From Aerophototrophica crusticola (lineage in GTDB: Bacteria; Pseudomonadota; Alphaproteobacteria; Azospirillales; Azospirillaceae), in assembly GCA_001939945.1 (NCBI GenBank), contig MOEB01000002.1, positions 1-64,000 of the forward strand: a stretch of 64,000 bases of DNA. The letters are read 5' to 3'. The notes under the pieces were generated by a model. It did not search any database and was not told where the DNA came from. It saw only the letters and a list, made by a program, of their open reading frames with translations. Below are positions 26,881 to 36,993 of this stretch, in pieces. A program made the translations under genes and the position numbers. Within the stretch, counting starts at the first letter, position 1. Each line of letters begins with the position of its first letter.

Positions 26881-27696
26881 ATGCCGTCCCCCAACCCCCG
26901 CCGCGCCGCCAAGGCAGCCACCACCACGGCCGACGGCGGCTGGGGCGAGACCCTGCGCACCATCATCTATGCCATCCTCATCGCCTTCGGCATCCGCACC
27001 TTGGCGGTGGAGCCTTTCAACATCCCGTCCGGCTCCATGATCCCGACCCTGCTGGTGGGGGACTACCTGTTCGTCAGCAAGTGGAGCTACGGCTACAGCC
27101 GATACAGCCTGCCCAGCTTCCTGGTCTGGGACGCGCCGCCGGCCACCACGGCTGACTGCAAGGCGGTGCCCGGCCGCCTGTTCGGCCGAATGCCGGATCG
27201 CGGCGACGTTGCCGTGTTCAAGCTGCCCCGCGACCCGTCGGTGGACTACATCAAGCGCATCGTCGGCCTGCCCTGCGACCGAATCCAGGTGATCGGCGGC
27301 GTGCTGTTCATCAATGGCGAGGCGGTGCAGCGCGACCGGATCGAGGATTTCACCAGGGCCACCGTTCTTGGCCGTACCTTCACCGTCGCCCAGTATGTGG
27401 AGACGATGCCGGAAGGGCGCCAGCACCGGATCATCGAGGAGTTCGGGGACAACGGCAACCTGGACGACACCCAGGTCTTCACCGTGCCGCCGGGCCACGT
27501 GTTCGGCATGGGCGACAACCGGGACAACAGCGAGGACAGCCGCGTGCTGGACGCCGTGGGTTTCATCCCGCTGGAGAACATGGTCGGCCCCGCACAGGTC
27601 ACCTTCCTTTCCCTGCGTGAGGGCACCCGCTTCTGGGAGTTCTGGGAGTGGCCCTCCGCCCTGCGCCCGTCCCGCATGTTCATGGCCATCGAATGA
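26881..27696 (+). CDS. lepB: Signal peptidase I
   Basis: 271 aa. One N-terminal membrane segment (TIIYAILIAFGIRTLAVEPF), then FNIPSGSMIPTLLVGDYL (catalytic Ser), RGDVAVFKLP and YIKRIVGLPCDRI (catalytic Lys), and GHVFGMGDNRDNSEDSR. The usual GLPGD reads GLPCD here, a minor change outside the catalytic dyad. It removes Sec and Tat signal peptides at the inner membrane. Its stop overlaps rnc (ATGA). Confidence 0.95.
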   Translation: MPSPNPRRAAKAATTTADGGWGETLRTIIYAILIAFGIRTLAVEPFNIPSGSMIPTLLVGDYLFVSKWSYGYSRYSLPSFLVWDAPPATTADCKAVPGRLFGRMPDRGDVAVFKLPRDPSVDYIKRIVGLPCDRIQVIGGVLFINGEAVQRDRIEDFTRATVLGRTFTVAQYVETMPEGRQHRIIEEFGDNGNLDDTQVFTVPPGHVFGMGDNRDNSEDSRVLDAVGFIPLENMVGPAQVTFLSLREGTRFWEFWEWPSALRPSRMFMAIE

Positions 27697-28399
27697 GCAG
27701 CCTGCCGCCCCCGCCTGACCTGCGCCTCTTGCTGGAGCGCCTGGGCCACCGTTTCGCCGACCCGGCCCTGCTGCAGCAGGCACTGACCCACACCAGCCTG
27801 GGCGGCCATGACCGCATGGCGGTTGGGCACGGCTATGAACGGCTGGAGTTCCTGGGCGACCGGGTCCTGGGCCTGACCATCGCCGAATGGCTGCTGGAGC
27901 GCTTCCCCAAGGAGGCGGAAGGGGCCCTGGCCCGCCGCCTGACCGCCCTGGTCCGGGCGGAAACGCTGGTGAAGGTGGCCAACACCCTGGGCCTGGGCCC
28001 CCATATCCGCGTCGGTACCAGCGAGATGGACCATGCCGGCGGCATCAAGCCCGTGATCCTGGCCGACGCGTGCGAGGCGGTGATCGGGGCCCTGTACCTG
28101 GACGGCGGGTTCGAGGCGGCCCGCCGTTTCGTCCGCACCCATTGGGAGGGCTATTTGGAATCGGCCACCGCGCCACCGCAGGACGTGAAGACGGCCTTGC
28201 AGGAATGGTCATTGGCACGGGGCGGGAAATTGCCCAGTTATGAGGTACTGGGCCGTAGCGGCCCGGACCATGAGCCGGTCTTCACGGTGCGGGTCGCCGT
28301 GGACGGCTTCCCGCCGGTCGAGGCGGAAGGTGCTTCCAAGCGGCTGGCCGAGAAGGCCGCCGCCGCGGCGTTGTTGCAAGTGATCAAGGCGAAGAAGGC

Positions 28400-28403
<4 letters not shown>
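27693..28403 (+). CDS. rnc: Ribonuclease III
   Basis: 236 aa from ATG 27693, which overlaps the lepB stop. The nuclease signature ERLEFLGDRVLGL near residue 50 and ILADACEAVIGALYLDGG near 120 carry the Mg-binding acidic residues. The C-terminal dsRNA-binding domain covers about residues 160-230. It processes rRNA and structured RNAs, which would include the hairpin elements here if transcribed. era starts inside its stop codon. Confidence 0.95.
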
Positions 28404-29368
<965 letters not shown>

Positions 29369-29433
29369 GGCAGGGGGTATCCGGAAGCCGCTATCTGGTT
29401 TACGGATAGGCAGCCTTGCGCTAATGTTGCGGC

Positions 29434-29712
29434 ATGATTAAGTCTGCCGCCGACAAGCGCACGGCCAAGTTTCTAAAGGGCGAACGGGTGCCTGAGTTCC
29501 AGGCCGTGGAGAAGCAGTTGACGCGGAGGCTGACCATCCTCGGTGAGGCCACCAGCATTGAGGATCTGATGCTGCTCCCCTCCAACCGCTTCGAGGCGCT
29601 TGGTGGGGATCGGAAGGGGCAATTCAGCATCCGCGTTAACGATAGGTGGCGGATCTGCTTCACATTCCTGGATGGAGACGCCCATGACGTCGAGATCGTC
29701 GATTACCATTGA
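29434..29712 (+). CDS. higB: HigB-like toxin (RelE superfamily)
   Basis: 92 aa. LPSNRFEALGGDRKGQFSIRVN followed by DRWRICFTF and VEIVDYH is the HigB signature of the RelE/ParE fold, with the expected basic residues. Such toxins cut mRNA at the ribosome. The gene comes first, as is usual for higBA. The antitoxin start overlaps its end by 29 nt. Confidence 0.9.
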   Translation: MIKSAADKRTAKFLKGERVPEFQAVEKQLTRRLTILGEATSIEDLMLLPSNRFEALGGDRKGQFSIRVNDRWRICFTFLDGDAHDVEIVDYH

Positions 29713-30004
29713 GGCGACCGCCCTGGCCCCTGTCCATCCGGGCGAGGTCCTGGCCGAGGAACTGGAAGTCCTGGGCGTATCCGTGGCGGCCCTGGCCCGG
29801 GCACTGGACGTGCCACAGAGCCGGATGGCGGAACTGGTCAAGGGGACTCGCTCGGTGACGGCGGATACGGCCCTGCGCTTGGGCACCTATTTCGGGAACA
29901 GCCCGCGATTTTGGCTGAACCTCCAGGCCGCCTACGATCTGGCGGTGGCCCGGGAGAAAAGCGGCAGCCACATCGCTGCCGTTGTCCGACCCCACGCGGC
30001 CTGA
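29684..30004 (+). CDS. higA: HigA-like antitoxin (XRE family)
   Basis: 106 aa. APVHPGEVLAEELEVLGVSVAALARALDV and SRMAELVKGTRSVTADTALRLGTYFGNSPRFWLNLQ are typical of HigA. ATG 29684 is chosen because a GGAG lies 6 nt upstream; ATG 29672 is an alternative. The HTH probably binds the operon's own promoter in the 65 bp after era. Confidence 0.9.
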   Translation: MTSRSSITIEATALAPVHPGEVLAEELEVLGVSVAALARALDVPQSRMAELVKGTRSVTADTALRLGTYFGNSPRFWLNLQAAYDLAVAREKSGSHIAAVVRPHAA

Positions 30005-30013
30005 GGCGTCCAT

Positions 30014-32524
30014 TCACGTCCCCCGCCGCTTCGCCCTTGCCGTGGCCTCCGCCACCAGCGGGTCGTCGGGCCAGTAGTGGCGGGGGTAGCGGCCGGCCAG
30101 GTCCTTCTTGACATCCTTGTAGGCCCCGGCCCAGAACCCGGCCAAATCCCGGGTCACCTGCACCGGCCGGTGGGCGGGGGAGAGCAGGTGGAGCAGGACC
30201 GGGACCCGCCCACCGGCAAGGCGCGGTGTCTCCGCCAGCCCGAACATCTCCTGCAGCCGCACCGCCAGCACCGGCTCTTCCCCGCCATAGTCGATGGGGA
30301 TGCGGGACCCGCTGGGCACCTCCACATGGCTGGGGGCGACACGCTCCAACTCCTGCCGCTTCCCCCAGTCCAGCATTCCCGTTAGGGCCGCGTGCAGGTC
30401 CACCCGCTCCAGGTGGCCCTTGCGGCTGACGCCGGAGAGGTAGGGCGCCAGCCAGTCCTCCAGCCCCTCAAGCAGGGCGGAGTCGGAGACATCCGGCCAC
30501 CCCGCCGGGTCGGCGCGGTGCAGGAAGGCCACCCGCGCCCGCCACGCCTCCAGCTCCTTGGTCCAGGGCAGGCAGCGCAGGCCCATCTCCCGGATACCCT
30601 GGAGCATGGCGGGCAGCACCAATTCGGCCGGCGGGTTCTGGATCGGCTTGTCTTCCAGGACCACCCCGAACAGCCGGCGGCGTCGGCGGGCCAGGACGAC
30701 GCCCTCGCGCCCGTCCCAGGCCACCACCTGCTCATCCCGCACCTGGTCGGCGAAGTCCTCCTCCAACTCGGCCAGCGTCAAGGGGGCGGCCAGGAAGATG
30801 CGGGCCGTGGCACCGGTGCCCGCATCCAGGTCGGCCACGGCCAGCCAGTCGGCGGCGGACAGGGGGTCGCTGGGGTCAAGTGCTGCGCCGCGTCCGTTGG
30901 ACAGGCGGAACTGCCCCGGCGTGCCCGGGCGGCGCTGGGCGATGCGGTCGGGATAGGCCAGGGCCAGCAGGCTGCCGGCATCCTGGTGGTCCACGGGACC
31001 CGGCTCCCCCCGCACCTGCCGTTCCAACTGCCGGGCCGATTCCCGCACCTGGTGGATGGCACCCCGGTCCACGCCGGGCCCGTCGGCGCGACGTTCCTCC
31101 AGCAACTCCAGCCGCGTGCGCAGGTCTGCGTCCCGGCCTGGCCCGCGCAGCAGGTCCCGCTCACCCAGCAGCGCGGCCAAACGGCAGGCCAGCCGCAGCC
31201 GTCCGCGCTCCGCCCCGCGCAGCACCAGGTGCGCCAAACGGGGGTGCAGGCCCAGGCCCGACATGCGCCGGCCATGGGGGGTGATGCGGTCCTCCCCATC
31301 CAGGGCGCCCAACTGCCGCAGCAGGTCCCGCGCCTGGGCCAGGTTGGGGGCGGGGGGCGGGTCCATCCAGGGCAGCTCGCCCACGTCACGTACGCCCCAG
31401 TTCGCCAGTTCCAGCGCCAGCGGGGCGAGGTCGGCGCGCAGGATTTCCGGCGGGGTGAAGCCGGCCAGGGCGCGGTCGGACGCCTCGCTCCACAACCGGA
31501 CGCAGATGCCCGGGCCCAGGCGGCCGGCGCGGCCCCGCCGCTGGTCGGCGGCGGCGCGGCTGGCGCGCACCGTCTCCAGCCGTCCCATGCCGCTGCGCGG
31601 GTCGAAGCGGGCGATGCGGGACAGGCCCGAATCCACCACCACCCGGATGCCTTCGATGGTCAGGCTGGTCTCCGCGATGCTGGTGGCCAGCACCACCTTG
31701 CGCTGGCCGGCCGGGGCGGGGCGGATGGCCGCGTCCTGCGCCTCCAGCGACAGGTCGCCATAGAGCGGCGTGACCAGCACCCCGTCCGGCACGCCGCGCT
31801 CCGCCAACAGCCGCTCCACCCGGCGGATTTCCCCGGTGCCGGGCAGGAAGACCAGGATGCTGCCCGGTTCCTCCCCCAGCAGGCGGCGCACGGTGCGGGC
31901 GGTCCAATCCTCCACCCGCTCCCCCGCCGGCGGCTCGGCCCAGCGCGTCTCCACGGGGAAGGCGCGGCCCTCGCTGGTGATGAGCGGCGCGCCGCCCATC
32001 AGCTTGGCCACCGGCTCCCCGTCCAGGGTGGCGGACATGACCAGCAGGCGCAGGTCGTCCCGCAGCAGCCCTTGGGATTGCAGGCAGAAGGCCAGGGACA
32101 GGTCGGCGTCCAGGCTGCGCTCATGGAATTCGTCGAACAGCACGGCGCCCACGCCTTCCAGCGCCGGATCGGCCTGGAGCTGGCGCAGGAACAGGCCCTC
32201 CGTCACCACCTCGATGCGGGTCTTGGGGCCGACGCGGCTGTCCAGCCGCACCCGGTAGCCCACGGTCTGGCCGACCTCTTCCCCCAGGGTCTGCGCCATG
32301 CGTCGGGCGGCCCCGCGGGCGGCCAGCCGACGGGGTTCAAGCATGACGATCTTGCGTCCCGCCAGCCAGGGCTGGTCCAGCAGCGCCAGGGGCACACGGG
32401 TGGTCTTGCCCGCACCCGGCGGGGCCTGGAGCACGGCACTGGGCCCGGCGGCCAGGGCAGCCAGCAGGCCGGGCACGGCTTCATCGATGGGGAGCGGGGG
32501 GAGCGGGGCAGGGGCAGGCGGCAT
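30014..32524 (-). CDS. hrpB: ATP-dependent helicase HrpB
   Basis: 836 aa, full length. DExH helicase motifs: PPGAGKTTRVPLALL (I), FDEFHERSLDADL (II), VMSATLDG (III), ATSIAETSLTIEG (V) and QRRGRAGR (VI). The HA2/OB region and the HrpB C-terminal domain follow. It is a DEAH-box RNA/DNA helicase of uncertain role. It converges on higBA. Confidence 0.94.
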   Translation of the reverse strand: MPPAPAPLPPLPIDEAVPGLLAALAAGPSAVLQAPPGAGKTTRVPLALLDQPWLAGRKIVMLEPRRLAARGAARRMAQTLGEEVGQTVGYRVRLDSRVGPKTRIEVVTEGLFLRQLQADPALEGVGAVLFDEFHERSLDADLSLAFCLQSQGLLRDDLRLLVMSATLDGEPVAKLMGGAPLITSEGRAFPVETRWAEPPAGERVEDWTARTVRRLLGEEPGSILVFLPGTGEIRRVERLLAERGVPDGVLVTPLYGDLSLEAQDAAIRPAPAGQRKVVLATSIAETSLTIEGIRVVVDSGLSRIARFDPRSGMGRLETVRASRAAADQRRGRAGRLGPGICVRLWSEASDRALAGFTPPEILRADLAPLALELANWGVRDVGELPWMDPPPAPNLAQARDLLRQLGALDGEDRITPHGRRMSGLGLHPRLAHLVLRGAERGRLRLACRLAALLGERDLLRGPGRDADLRTRLELLEERRADGPGVDRGAIHQVRESARQLERQVRGEPGPVDHQDAGSLLALAYPDRIAQRRPGTPGQFRLSNGRGAALDPSDPLSAADWLAVADLDAGTGATARIFLAAPLTLAELEEDFADQVRDEQVVAWDGREGVVLARRRRRLFGVVLEDKPIQNPPAELVLPAMLQGIREMGLRCLPWTKELEAWRARVAFLHRADPAGWPDVSDSALLEGLEDWLAPYLSGVSRKGHLERVDLHAALTGMLDWGKRQELERVAPSHVEVPSGSRIPIDYGGEEPVLAVRLQEMFGLAETPRLAGGRVPVLLHLLSPAHRPVQVTRDLAGFWAGAYKDVKKDLAGRYPRHYWPDDPLVAEATARAKRRGT

Positions 32525-32572
32525 GGCGCCCCTATAGCGCAGGGCCGGGCCGCTTGACCAGCGGCGGCCCCG

Positions 32573-32962
32573 TCAGAGGGCCATCAGGTTGTACAGCCGG
32601 TGGCGCAGATCTTCCACCCGGTAGGGCTTCGCCAAAAAGCCGATTGGCTTGGCGGCGGCAGCGCGCTCCCGCACGGCCTGGGCATCCACGGCGGTCATGA
32701 TCAGGCTGGGGATGCCGAAGCGCTGGCGGATCTGAAGCGCGGCCTCGATCCCGTCCGGCTCCCCACGCAGCATGACGTCCATCAACACCACGTCGGGCCG
32801 GTCGCGCCCCGCGGCCTCCACCGCATCGTCGGCCGTGGCGCAGATGTCGCAGACCTGGTGGCCCATGGCGAGGAGCATCTGCTCCAGCCCCAAGGCGATG
32901 ATCGCCTCATCCTCACAGATGAGGATCTTCAGGCCGGGCGATGGTCGATCGAGGCGGTGCAT
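32573..32962 (-). CDS. Single-domain response regulator
   Basis: 129 aa, a receiver only. ILICEDEAIIALGLEQML holds the acidic pair, VVLMDVMLRGEPDGIEAA the phospho-Asp, LIMTA the Thr and GFLAKPY the Lys. No output domain, so it is a CheY-like or phosphorelay intermediate. ATG 32962 is preferred over the longer frame to 33028. No kinase is adjacent. Confidence 0.87.
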   Translation of the reverse strand: MHRLDRPSPGLKILICEDEAIIALGLEQMLLAMGHQVCDICATADDAVEAAGRDRPDVVLMDVMLRGEPDGIEAALQIRQRFGIPSLIMTAVDAQAVRERAAAAKPIGFLAKPYRVEDLRHRLYNLMAL

Positions 32963-33206
32963 TGTCGGGAGTCGCCGCTTTCCCGCCACGACGACTTGTG
33001 ACAGCCCCCCTGCCCAGGCCCGTAGCAACCCAAAATTTGCCGCATTTTCAGGTGGGTGTTAACTCGAACTTGCAGTGTTATCCGCCTATGCCCTTCGCCA
33101 TAGAGGGCCATTCCCAGGGTCACATGGCTGAATTGGCTTAAATTCGCCCGCCCTGATGACTACTATGCCCGCACTGGCAACCTCTTCCGGGTAAGAACCC
33201 CCTGAC

Positions 33207-33899
33207 ATGTCCGCGCTCAAGACCGTCATCGTGCCGATCAACAAGGCCGGCTATCCCTTCATCGCCGCCTTCTTCGTCGTGGCGCTGCTGCTGTTCACCG
33301 TCTCGCAGCCGCTGGGCTGGATCGGCCTGGTGTTGACGGCATGGTGCGTCTACTTCTTCCGCGACCCCGACCGCGTCACCCCCACCAAGCCCGGCTTGGT
33401 CATCAGCCCGGCAGACGGCACCGTCATCATGATCACGGAGGCGACGCCGCCGCCGGAACTGGGCATGGGCAACCAGCTCTTTACCCGGGTCAGCGTCTTC
33501 CTGAACGTGTTCGACGTGCACGTGAACCGCATGCCGGTGGACGGCACGGTGCGGGACCTGCAGTACCACCCCGGCAAGTTCCTCAACGCCTCGCTGGACA
33601 AGGCCAGCGACGACAATGAGCGCATGTCCGTGCGGATGGAGCTGCCGGACGGCCGCGACATCGTCTGTGTGCAGATTGCCGGCCTGGTGGCGCGTCGCAT
33701 CGTCTGGTGGGTACAGCCGGGCCAGCCCCTGCGGGCCGGCCAGCGCTACGGCCTGATCCGGTTCGGCAGCCGCTGCGACGTCTACCTGCCCCTGGGCACG
33801 GCGCCGCTGGTCTGCGTGGGCCAGAAGACCATCGCGGGTGAGACGGTGCTGGCCGACCTGAACGGGGCCGAGGCCGCCCGCGACGGGGAGGTCCGCTGA
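33207..33899 (+). CDS. psd: Phosphatidylserine decarboxylase proenzyme
   Basis: 230 aa. Two hydrophobic segments near residues 16-50, then [24 protein letters not shown] (His) and the self-cleavage site RFGSRCD, where Ser becomes the pyruvoyl group. This is the short PSD form common in alphaproteobacteria. It makes phosphatidylethanolamine at the membrane. Its stop overlaps the pssA start (TGATG). Confidence 0.95.
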   Translation: MSALKTVIVPINKAGYPFIAAFFVVALLLFTVSQPLGWIGLVLTAWCVYFFRDPDRVTPTKPGLVISPADGTVIMITEATPPPELGMGNQLFTRVSVFLNVFDVHVNRMPVDGTVRDLQYHPGKFLNASLDKASDDNERMSVRMELPDGRDIVCVQIAGLVARRIVWWVQPGQPLRAGQRYGLIRFGSRCDVYLPLGTAPLVCVGQKTIAGETVLADLNGAEAARDGEVR

Positions 33900-34792
33900 T
33901 GGTCCGGCCGCCCCGCGTGTTCCGCCCGCGGAACCGCCGCCTGCGCCCGCCGCGGCTGGGCGGCCTGACCCTGAACAAGCTGTTGCCCAACATGCTGACC
34001 ATGCTGGCGCTGGCGTCCGGCATGACCGGCATGCGCTTCGCCATTGAGGGCAACTTCAAGGCGGCGGTGCTGGCCATCGCCGTGGCCGCCGTTTTCGACG
34101 CGCTGGATGGCCGCATCGCCCGCCTGCTGAACGCCCAGAGCAAGTTCGGGGAGGAGCTGGACAGCCTGTCCGACGTGGTCAGCTTCGGCGTGGCCCCGGG
34201 CATGATCCTGTACCTCTGGTGCCTGGGGGAGGCGAACACCTTCGGCTGGATCGCGGCCCTGTTGCTGGGCGTTTGCGCCGCGCTGCGCCTGGCCCGGTTC
34301 AACACCATGATCGGTCTGGCGGCGGAGAAGCCGGCCTTCGCCTTCAACTACTTCACCGGCGTGCCCGCCCCGGCCGGCGCCTTCCTGGCCCTACTGCCCC
34401 TGGTGGCGACGCTGGAGGTGGGGCCCGGCTGGTTCGACACGCCCTGGCTGGTGGCGCCCTGGGCCGCCTGCATCGGCGCCCTGATGATCAGCGCCCTGCC
34501 GACCTTCTCCCTGAAGGGGCTGCGCATCCCGCAGCGCTATGTGGTGTTCGTGCTTCTGGGCGTGGGCATCCTGGCCGCCGCCCTGGTCAGCGCCCCTTGG
34601 GCGACCCTCAGCCTGCTGGGCCTTGCTTATCTGGCGTCCATCCCGTTCAGCGTGAAGCGCTACCAGGAACTGTCGGAAGAGGCCGCCAAGCTGCGCGAGC
34701 CGGCGGACGATGACGCCGGGCCGGTCGGGCCGGAAGGCGGGGAGGGGGCCGACGCCACGGGCCCGCTGCGCCGGCAGGCCCCGGACGTCTGA
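33899..34792 (+). CDS. pssA: CDP-diacylglycerol-serine O-phosphatidyltransferase
   Basis: 297 aa with about eight membrane segments. The CDP-alcohol phosphotransferase motif reads DALDGRIARLLNAQSKFGEELDSLSD, carrying the conserved Asp residues. It makes phosphatidylserine, the substrate of the psd product encoded just upstream. The C-terminal 40 residues are an acidic/polar tail. Confidence 0.95.
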   Translation: MVRPPRVFRPRNRRLRPPRLGGLTLNKLLPNMLTMLALASGMTGMRFAIEGNFKAAVLAIAVAAVFDALDGRIARLLNAQSKFGEELDSLSDVVSFGVAPGMILYLWCLGEANTFGWIAALLLGVCAALRLARFNTMIGLAAEKPAFAFNYFTGVPAPAGAFLALLPLVATLEVGPGWFDTPWLVAPWAACIGALMISALPTFSLKGLRIPQRYVVFVLLGVGILAAALVSAPWATLSLLGLAYLASIPFSVKRYQELSEEAAKLREPADDDAGPVGPEGGEGADATGPLRRQAPDV

Positions 34793-34794
34793 AG

Positions 34795-34843
34795 GCCGGA
34801 GAACTGGCGCCGCCGGTTTCGAATTCGAAAGTGCAGTTCCGGC
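34795..34843. terminator. Hairpin between convergent pssA and P450 genes
   Basis: GCCGGA-GAACTG near 34795-34806 pairs with CAGTTCCGGC (34834-34843) with one bulged G. In the loop is a 14-bp perfect palindrome TTTCGAATTCGAAA (34817-34830). No T-tract. Confidence 0.5.
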
Positions 34844-34849
34844 AACGCC

Positions 34850-36244
34850 TCAGCCGCGACCCACAGGTTCCAGCGTCAGCCGCGTGTCCCCCACTGGGAT
34901 GGTTGTGACCTTGCCCACGGGGCGGACCCCCGCCGGGTTCGGGACCGTCACGCGATAGCGGCGGAGGATGCAGGAGACGGCCAGCAGCATCTCCGACATG
35001 GCGAAGGCCATGCCGATGCAGATACGTGGACCTCCGCCGAAAGGCAGCCAGGTGAAGGGCCGGCCCGCCTCCGGGCTGCCGGGCAGGAACCGCTCCGGCC
35101 GGAACTGATCCGGCTGATCCCACAGGCTGCGGTGGCGGTGCAGCACCCAGGGGGAGACGAAAACGATCTGCCCCGGCGCCACGGGCACGCCACCCAGCCG
35201 GTCCGGCCCCGCCGCCATGCGGGAAAAGGTGTGGGCCGGCGGGTAGAGCCGCATGCTCTCCTGCAAGACCGCGCGGGTGTAGGGCAGCCGTTCCAGCGCC
35301 GAGGCATCCGGCATGTGGGGCAGGCCAGCCGCCTCCGCCCGCACCCGATCCTGCGCCTCAGGGACGCAACCCAGCAGGTAGAAGGTCCAGTACAGCGCCA
35401 TGGCCGTCGTCTCGAACCCGGCGGCGATCATGGTGCTGACCTGGTCGCGCACCTCCGCCGCGTCCAGCCCCTTGCCCGTGTCCGGGTCGCGGGCGGCCAG
35501 CAGCAGGTCCAGCACGTCGCGCGGGCGGGTAGGGTCATCAGGCCGGTTCCGCCGCTCGGCGATGAAGCCGTCCACCATGACGCGCCAGCGCCGCTTGAAG
35601 CCGGCCCGGGACGGGTCGGGCAGCCAGGGCATGCCTGCGGCAGCCAGTAGGTCCAGCAGGCCGGGCCGTCCGACGCTGTGCTGGTACTCCATCACCAACC
35701 GCGCGAACTCCTCCAGCCCCGGCCCCAGCCGGGCGGAGAACATGGTGCGGGCGGCGAGGTCCAGGGCCAGGTGCTGGAAGGCGGCGAGGCCATCCACCTC
35801 ACGCTTGCCCTCCCATCCCGCCAGCATGTCCTCCACCCCCGCCGCGAAGGCGGGCAGGAAGCCGGAGACGGCCCGCGGCGTGAAGGCAGGGGCCAGCGTG
35901 CGGCGCTGCCGCTGCCAGGTGGCCCCCTCGCTCAGCAGCAGCCCCTCGCCCAGGCCGGGACCCAGCAGGCGGCGCAGGATGATGCTCTTGCGGTAATTGG
36001 CCTCGTTCTCCACCAGCACGTGGCGGATCAGGGCCGGGTCACTGACCAGGATGTTGGTGCCGCCCAGCATCCGCCATTGGCGGATGGGCTGGCTGTAGGA
36101 CTCCGCCGACCAGGCGCCCAGCATGTCCTGGCCAACGGCGCGGATCGTCTTCCACCAGGAACCGCCCCGCTGCACCGGGGTGGGGGCCGGCGGGACCCAG
36201 GGCTGGGCGGCGGCGTCGGTCGGGGAGGTGTCGATGGCCGTCAC
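34850..36244 (-). CDS. Cytochrome P450
   Basis: 464 aa. I-helix AAGFETTAMALYW (AGxET), K-helix LQESMRLYPPA (ExxR), PERFLPG and the heme-binding loop LPFGGGPRICIGMAFA with the Cys ligand. No membrane anchor, so it is a soluble bacterial P450. The substrate is unknown; sequence style suggests the CYP102/CYP4-like fatty-acid clade, weakly. No ferredoxin partner is adjacent. A PadR regulator lies just upstream on the same strand. Confidence 0.93.
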   Translation of the reverse strand: MTAIDTSPTDAAAQPWVPPAPTPVQRGGSWWKTIRAVGQDMLGAWSAESYSQPIRQWRMLGGTNILVSDPALIRHVLVENEANYRKSIILRRLLGPGLGEGLLLSEGATWQRQRRTLAPAFTPRAVSGFLPAFAAGVEDMLAGWEGKREVDGLAAFQHLALDLAARTMFSARLGPGLEEFARLVMEYQHSVGRPGLLDLLAAAGMPWLPDPSRAGFKRRWRVMVDGFIAERRNRPDDPTRPRDVLDLLLAARDPDTGKGLDAAEVRDQVSTMIAAGFETTAMALYWTFYLLGCVPEAQDRVRAEAAGLPHMPDASALERLPYTRAVLQESMRLYPPAHTFSRMAAGPDRLGGVPVAPGQIVFVSPWVLHRHRSLWDQPDQFRPERFLPGSPEAGRPFTWLPFGGGPRICIGMAFAMSEMLLAVSCILRRYRVTVPNPAGVRPVGKVTTIPVGDTRLTLEPVGRG

Positions 36245-36320
36245 GGGCTCGGTCCCTTGGCGTCGGGGGGCCCGGTATCATACCCCAGGCCGGCCCCGGC
36301 ACCGAAGGGAGCGAGAGCGA

Positions 36321-36863
36321 CTATTCGGCGACGCGGCTGGTCTGCAGGCCGGCGTCCAGCAGGCTGGTCCGGTTCTTCTCCAGATAGTCCGCCGCCGCCA
36401 CGTACAGGGCGCGGCTGAGCCCGTCCACGAAGCGCTCGCCGGGCGAGGCATGGGCATCGGGGGTGCGGTCCATCTGCTCCACCAACCGGCGGAAATAGGA
36501 GATGCGGTCACCCACCACCCGGTCCAGGTGCCGGGGCGGCAGCAGGTGCCCGAAGGAGACAATGAACATGAAATCGCTGCGCAGCTTGTCCGGGGAGGGC
36601 TGGCGTGCCAGGGCCTGGTACAGCGCGCTCCGCCCCGCCGGGGTGATCCGGTAGACCTTCTTGTCCGGCCGGCCTTCCCCCTCCTGCGGCAGCAGTTGGA
36701 TGTGCCCGTCCTCCAGCAACCGCTTCAGCGCCGGGTAGATGGAGCCGAAGCCCGCGTCGCTGAAGTGGCTCAGCGCGCCCTCGTCGAATGCCTTGCGGAT
36801 CTCGTAGCCCGAGGCGTCGCCGCGGCTCAGCACTCCCAGGCACAAGGTCTTGACATCAATCAT
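36321..36863 (-). CDS. PadR-family transcriptional regulator
   Basis: 180 aa from ATG 36863. The winged helix is MIDVKTLCLGVLSRGDASGYEIRKAF, then GFGSIYPALKRLLEDGHI and KKVYRITPAGRSAL. The C-terminal helical part mediates dimerisation. PadR proteins are usually ligand-responsive repressors of efflux or detoxification genes. The P450 76 bp downstream is a plausible target. A longer frame to 37187 is spurious. Confidence 0.9.
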   Translation of the reverse strand: MIDVKTLCLGVLSRGDASGYEIRKAFDEGALSHFSDAGFGSIYPALKRLLEDGHIQLLPQEGEGRPDKKVYRITPAGRSALYQALARQPSPDKLRSDFMFIVSFGHLLPPRHLDRVVGDRISYFRRLVEQMDRTPDAHASPGERFVDGLSRALYVAAADYLEKNRTSLLDAGLQTSRVAE

Positions 36864-36993
36864 GGAACAGCCTTCTCGAATAGAGGGGCGGCACCTTAGT
36901 GCCCGCCCCCCGCCTGTCAAGCAACCTATCGGCCCGCCACGGGGTGCCGGTCGGCCGATGCGGATCGGCCGAGGTCGCGGTTGAACCCTTGTC

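Noticed and set aside
30392-32557. 721-codon plus-strand frame
   Set aside because: Shadow of hrpB.
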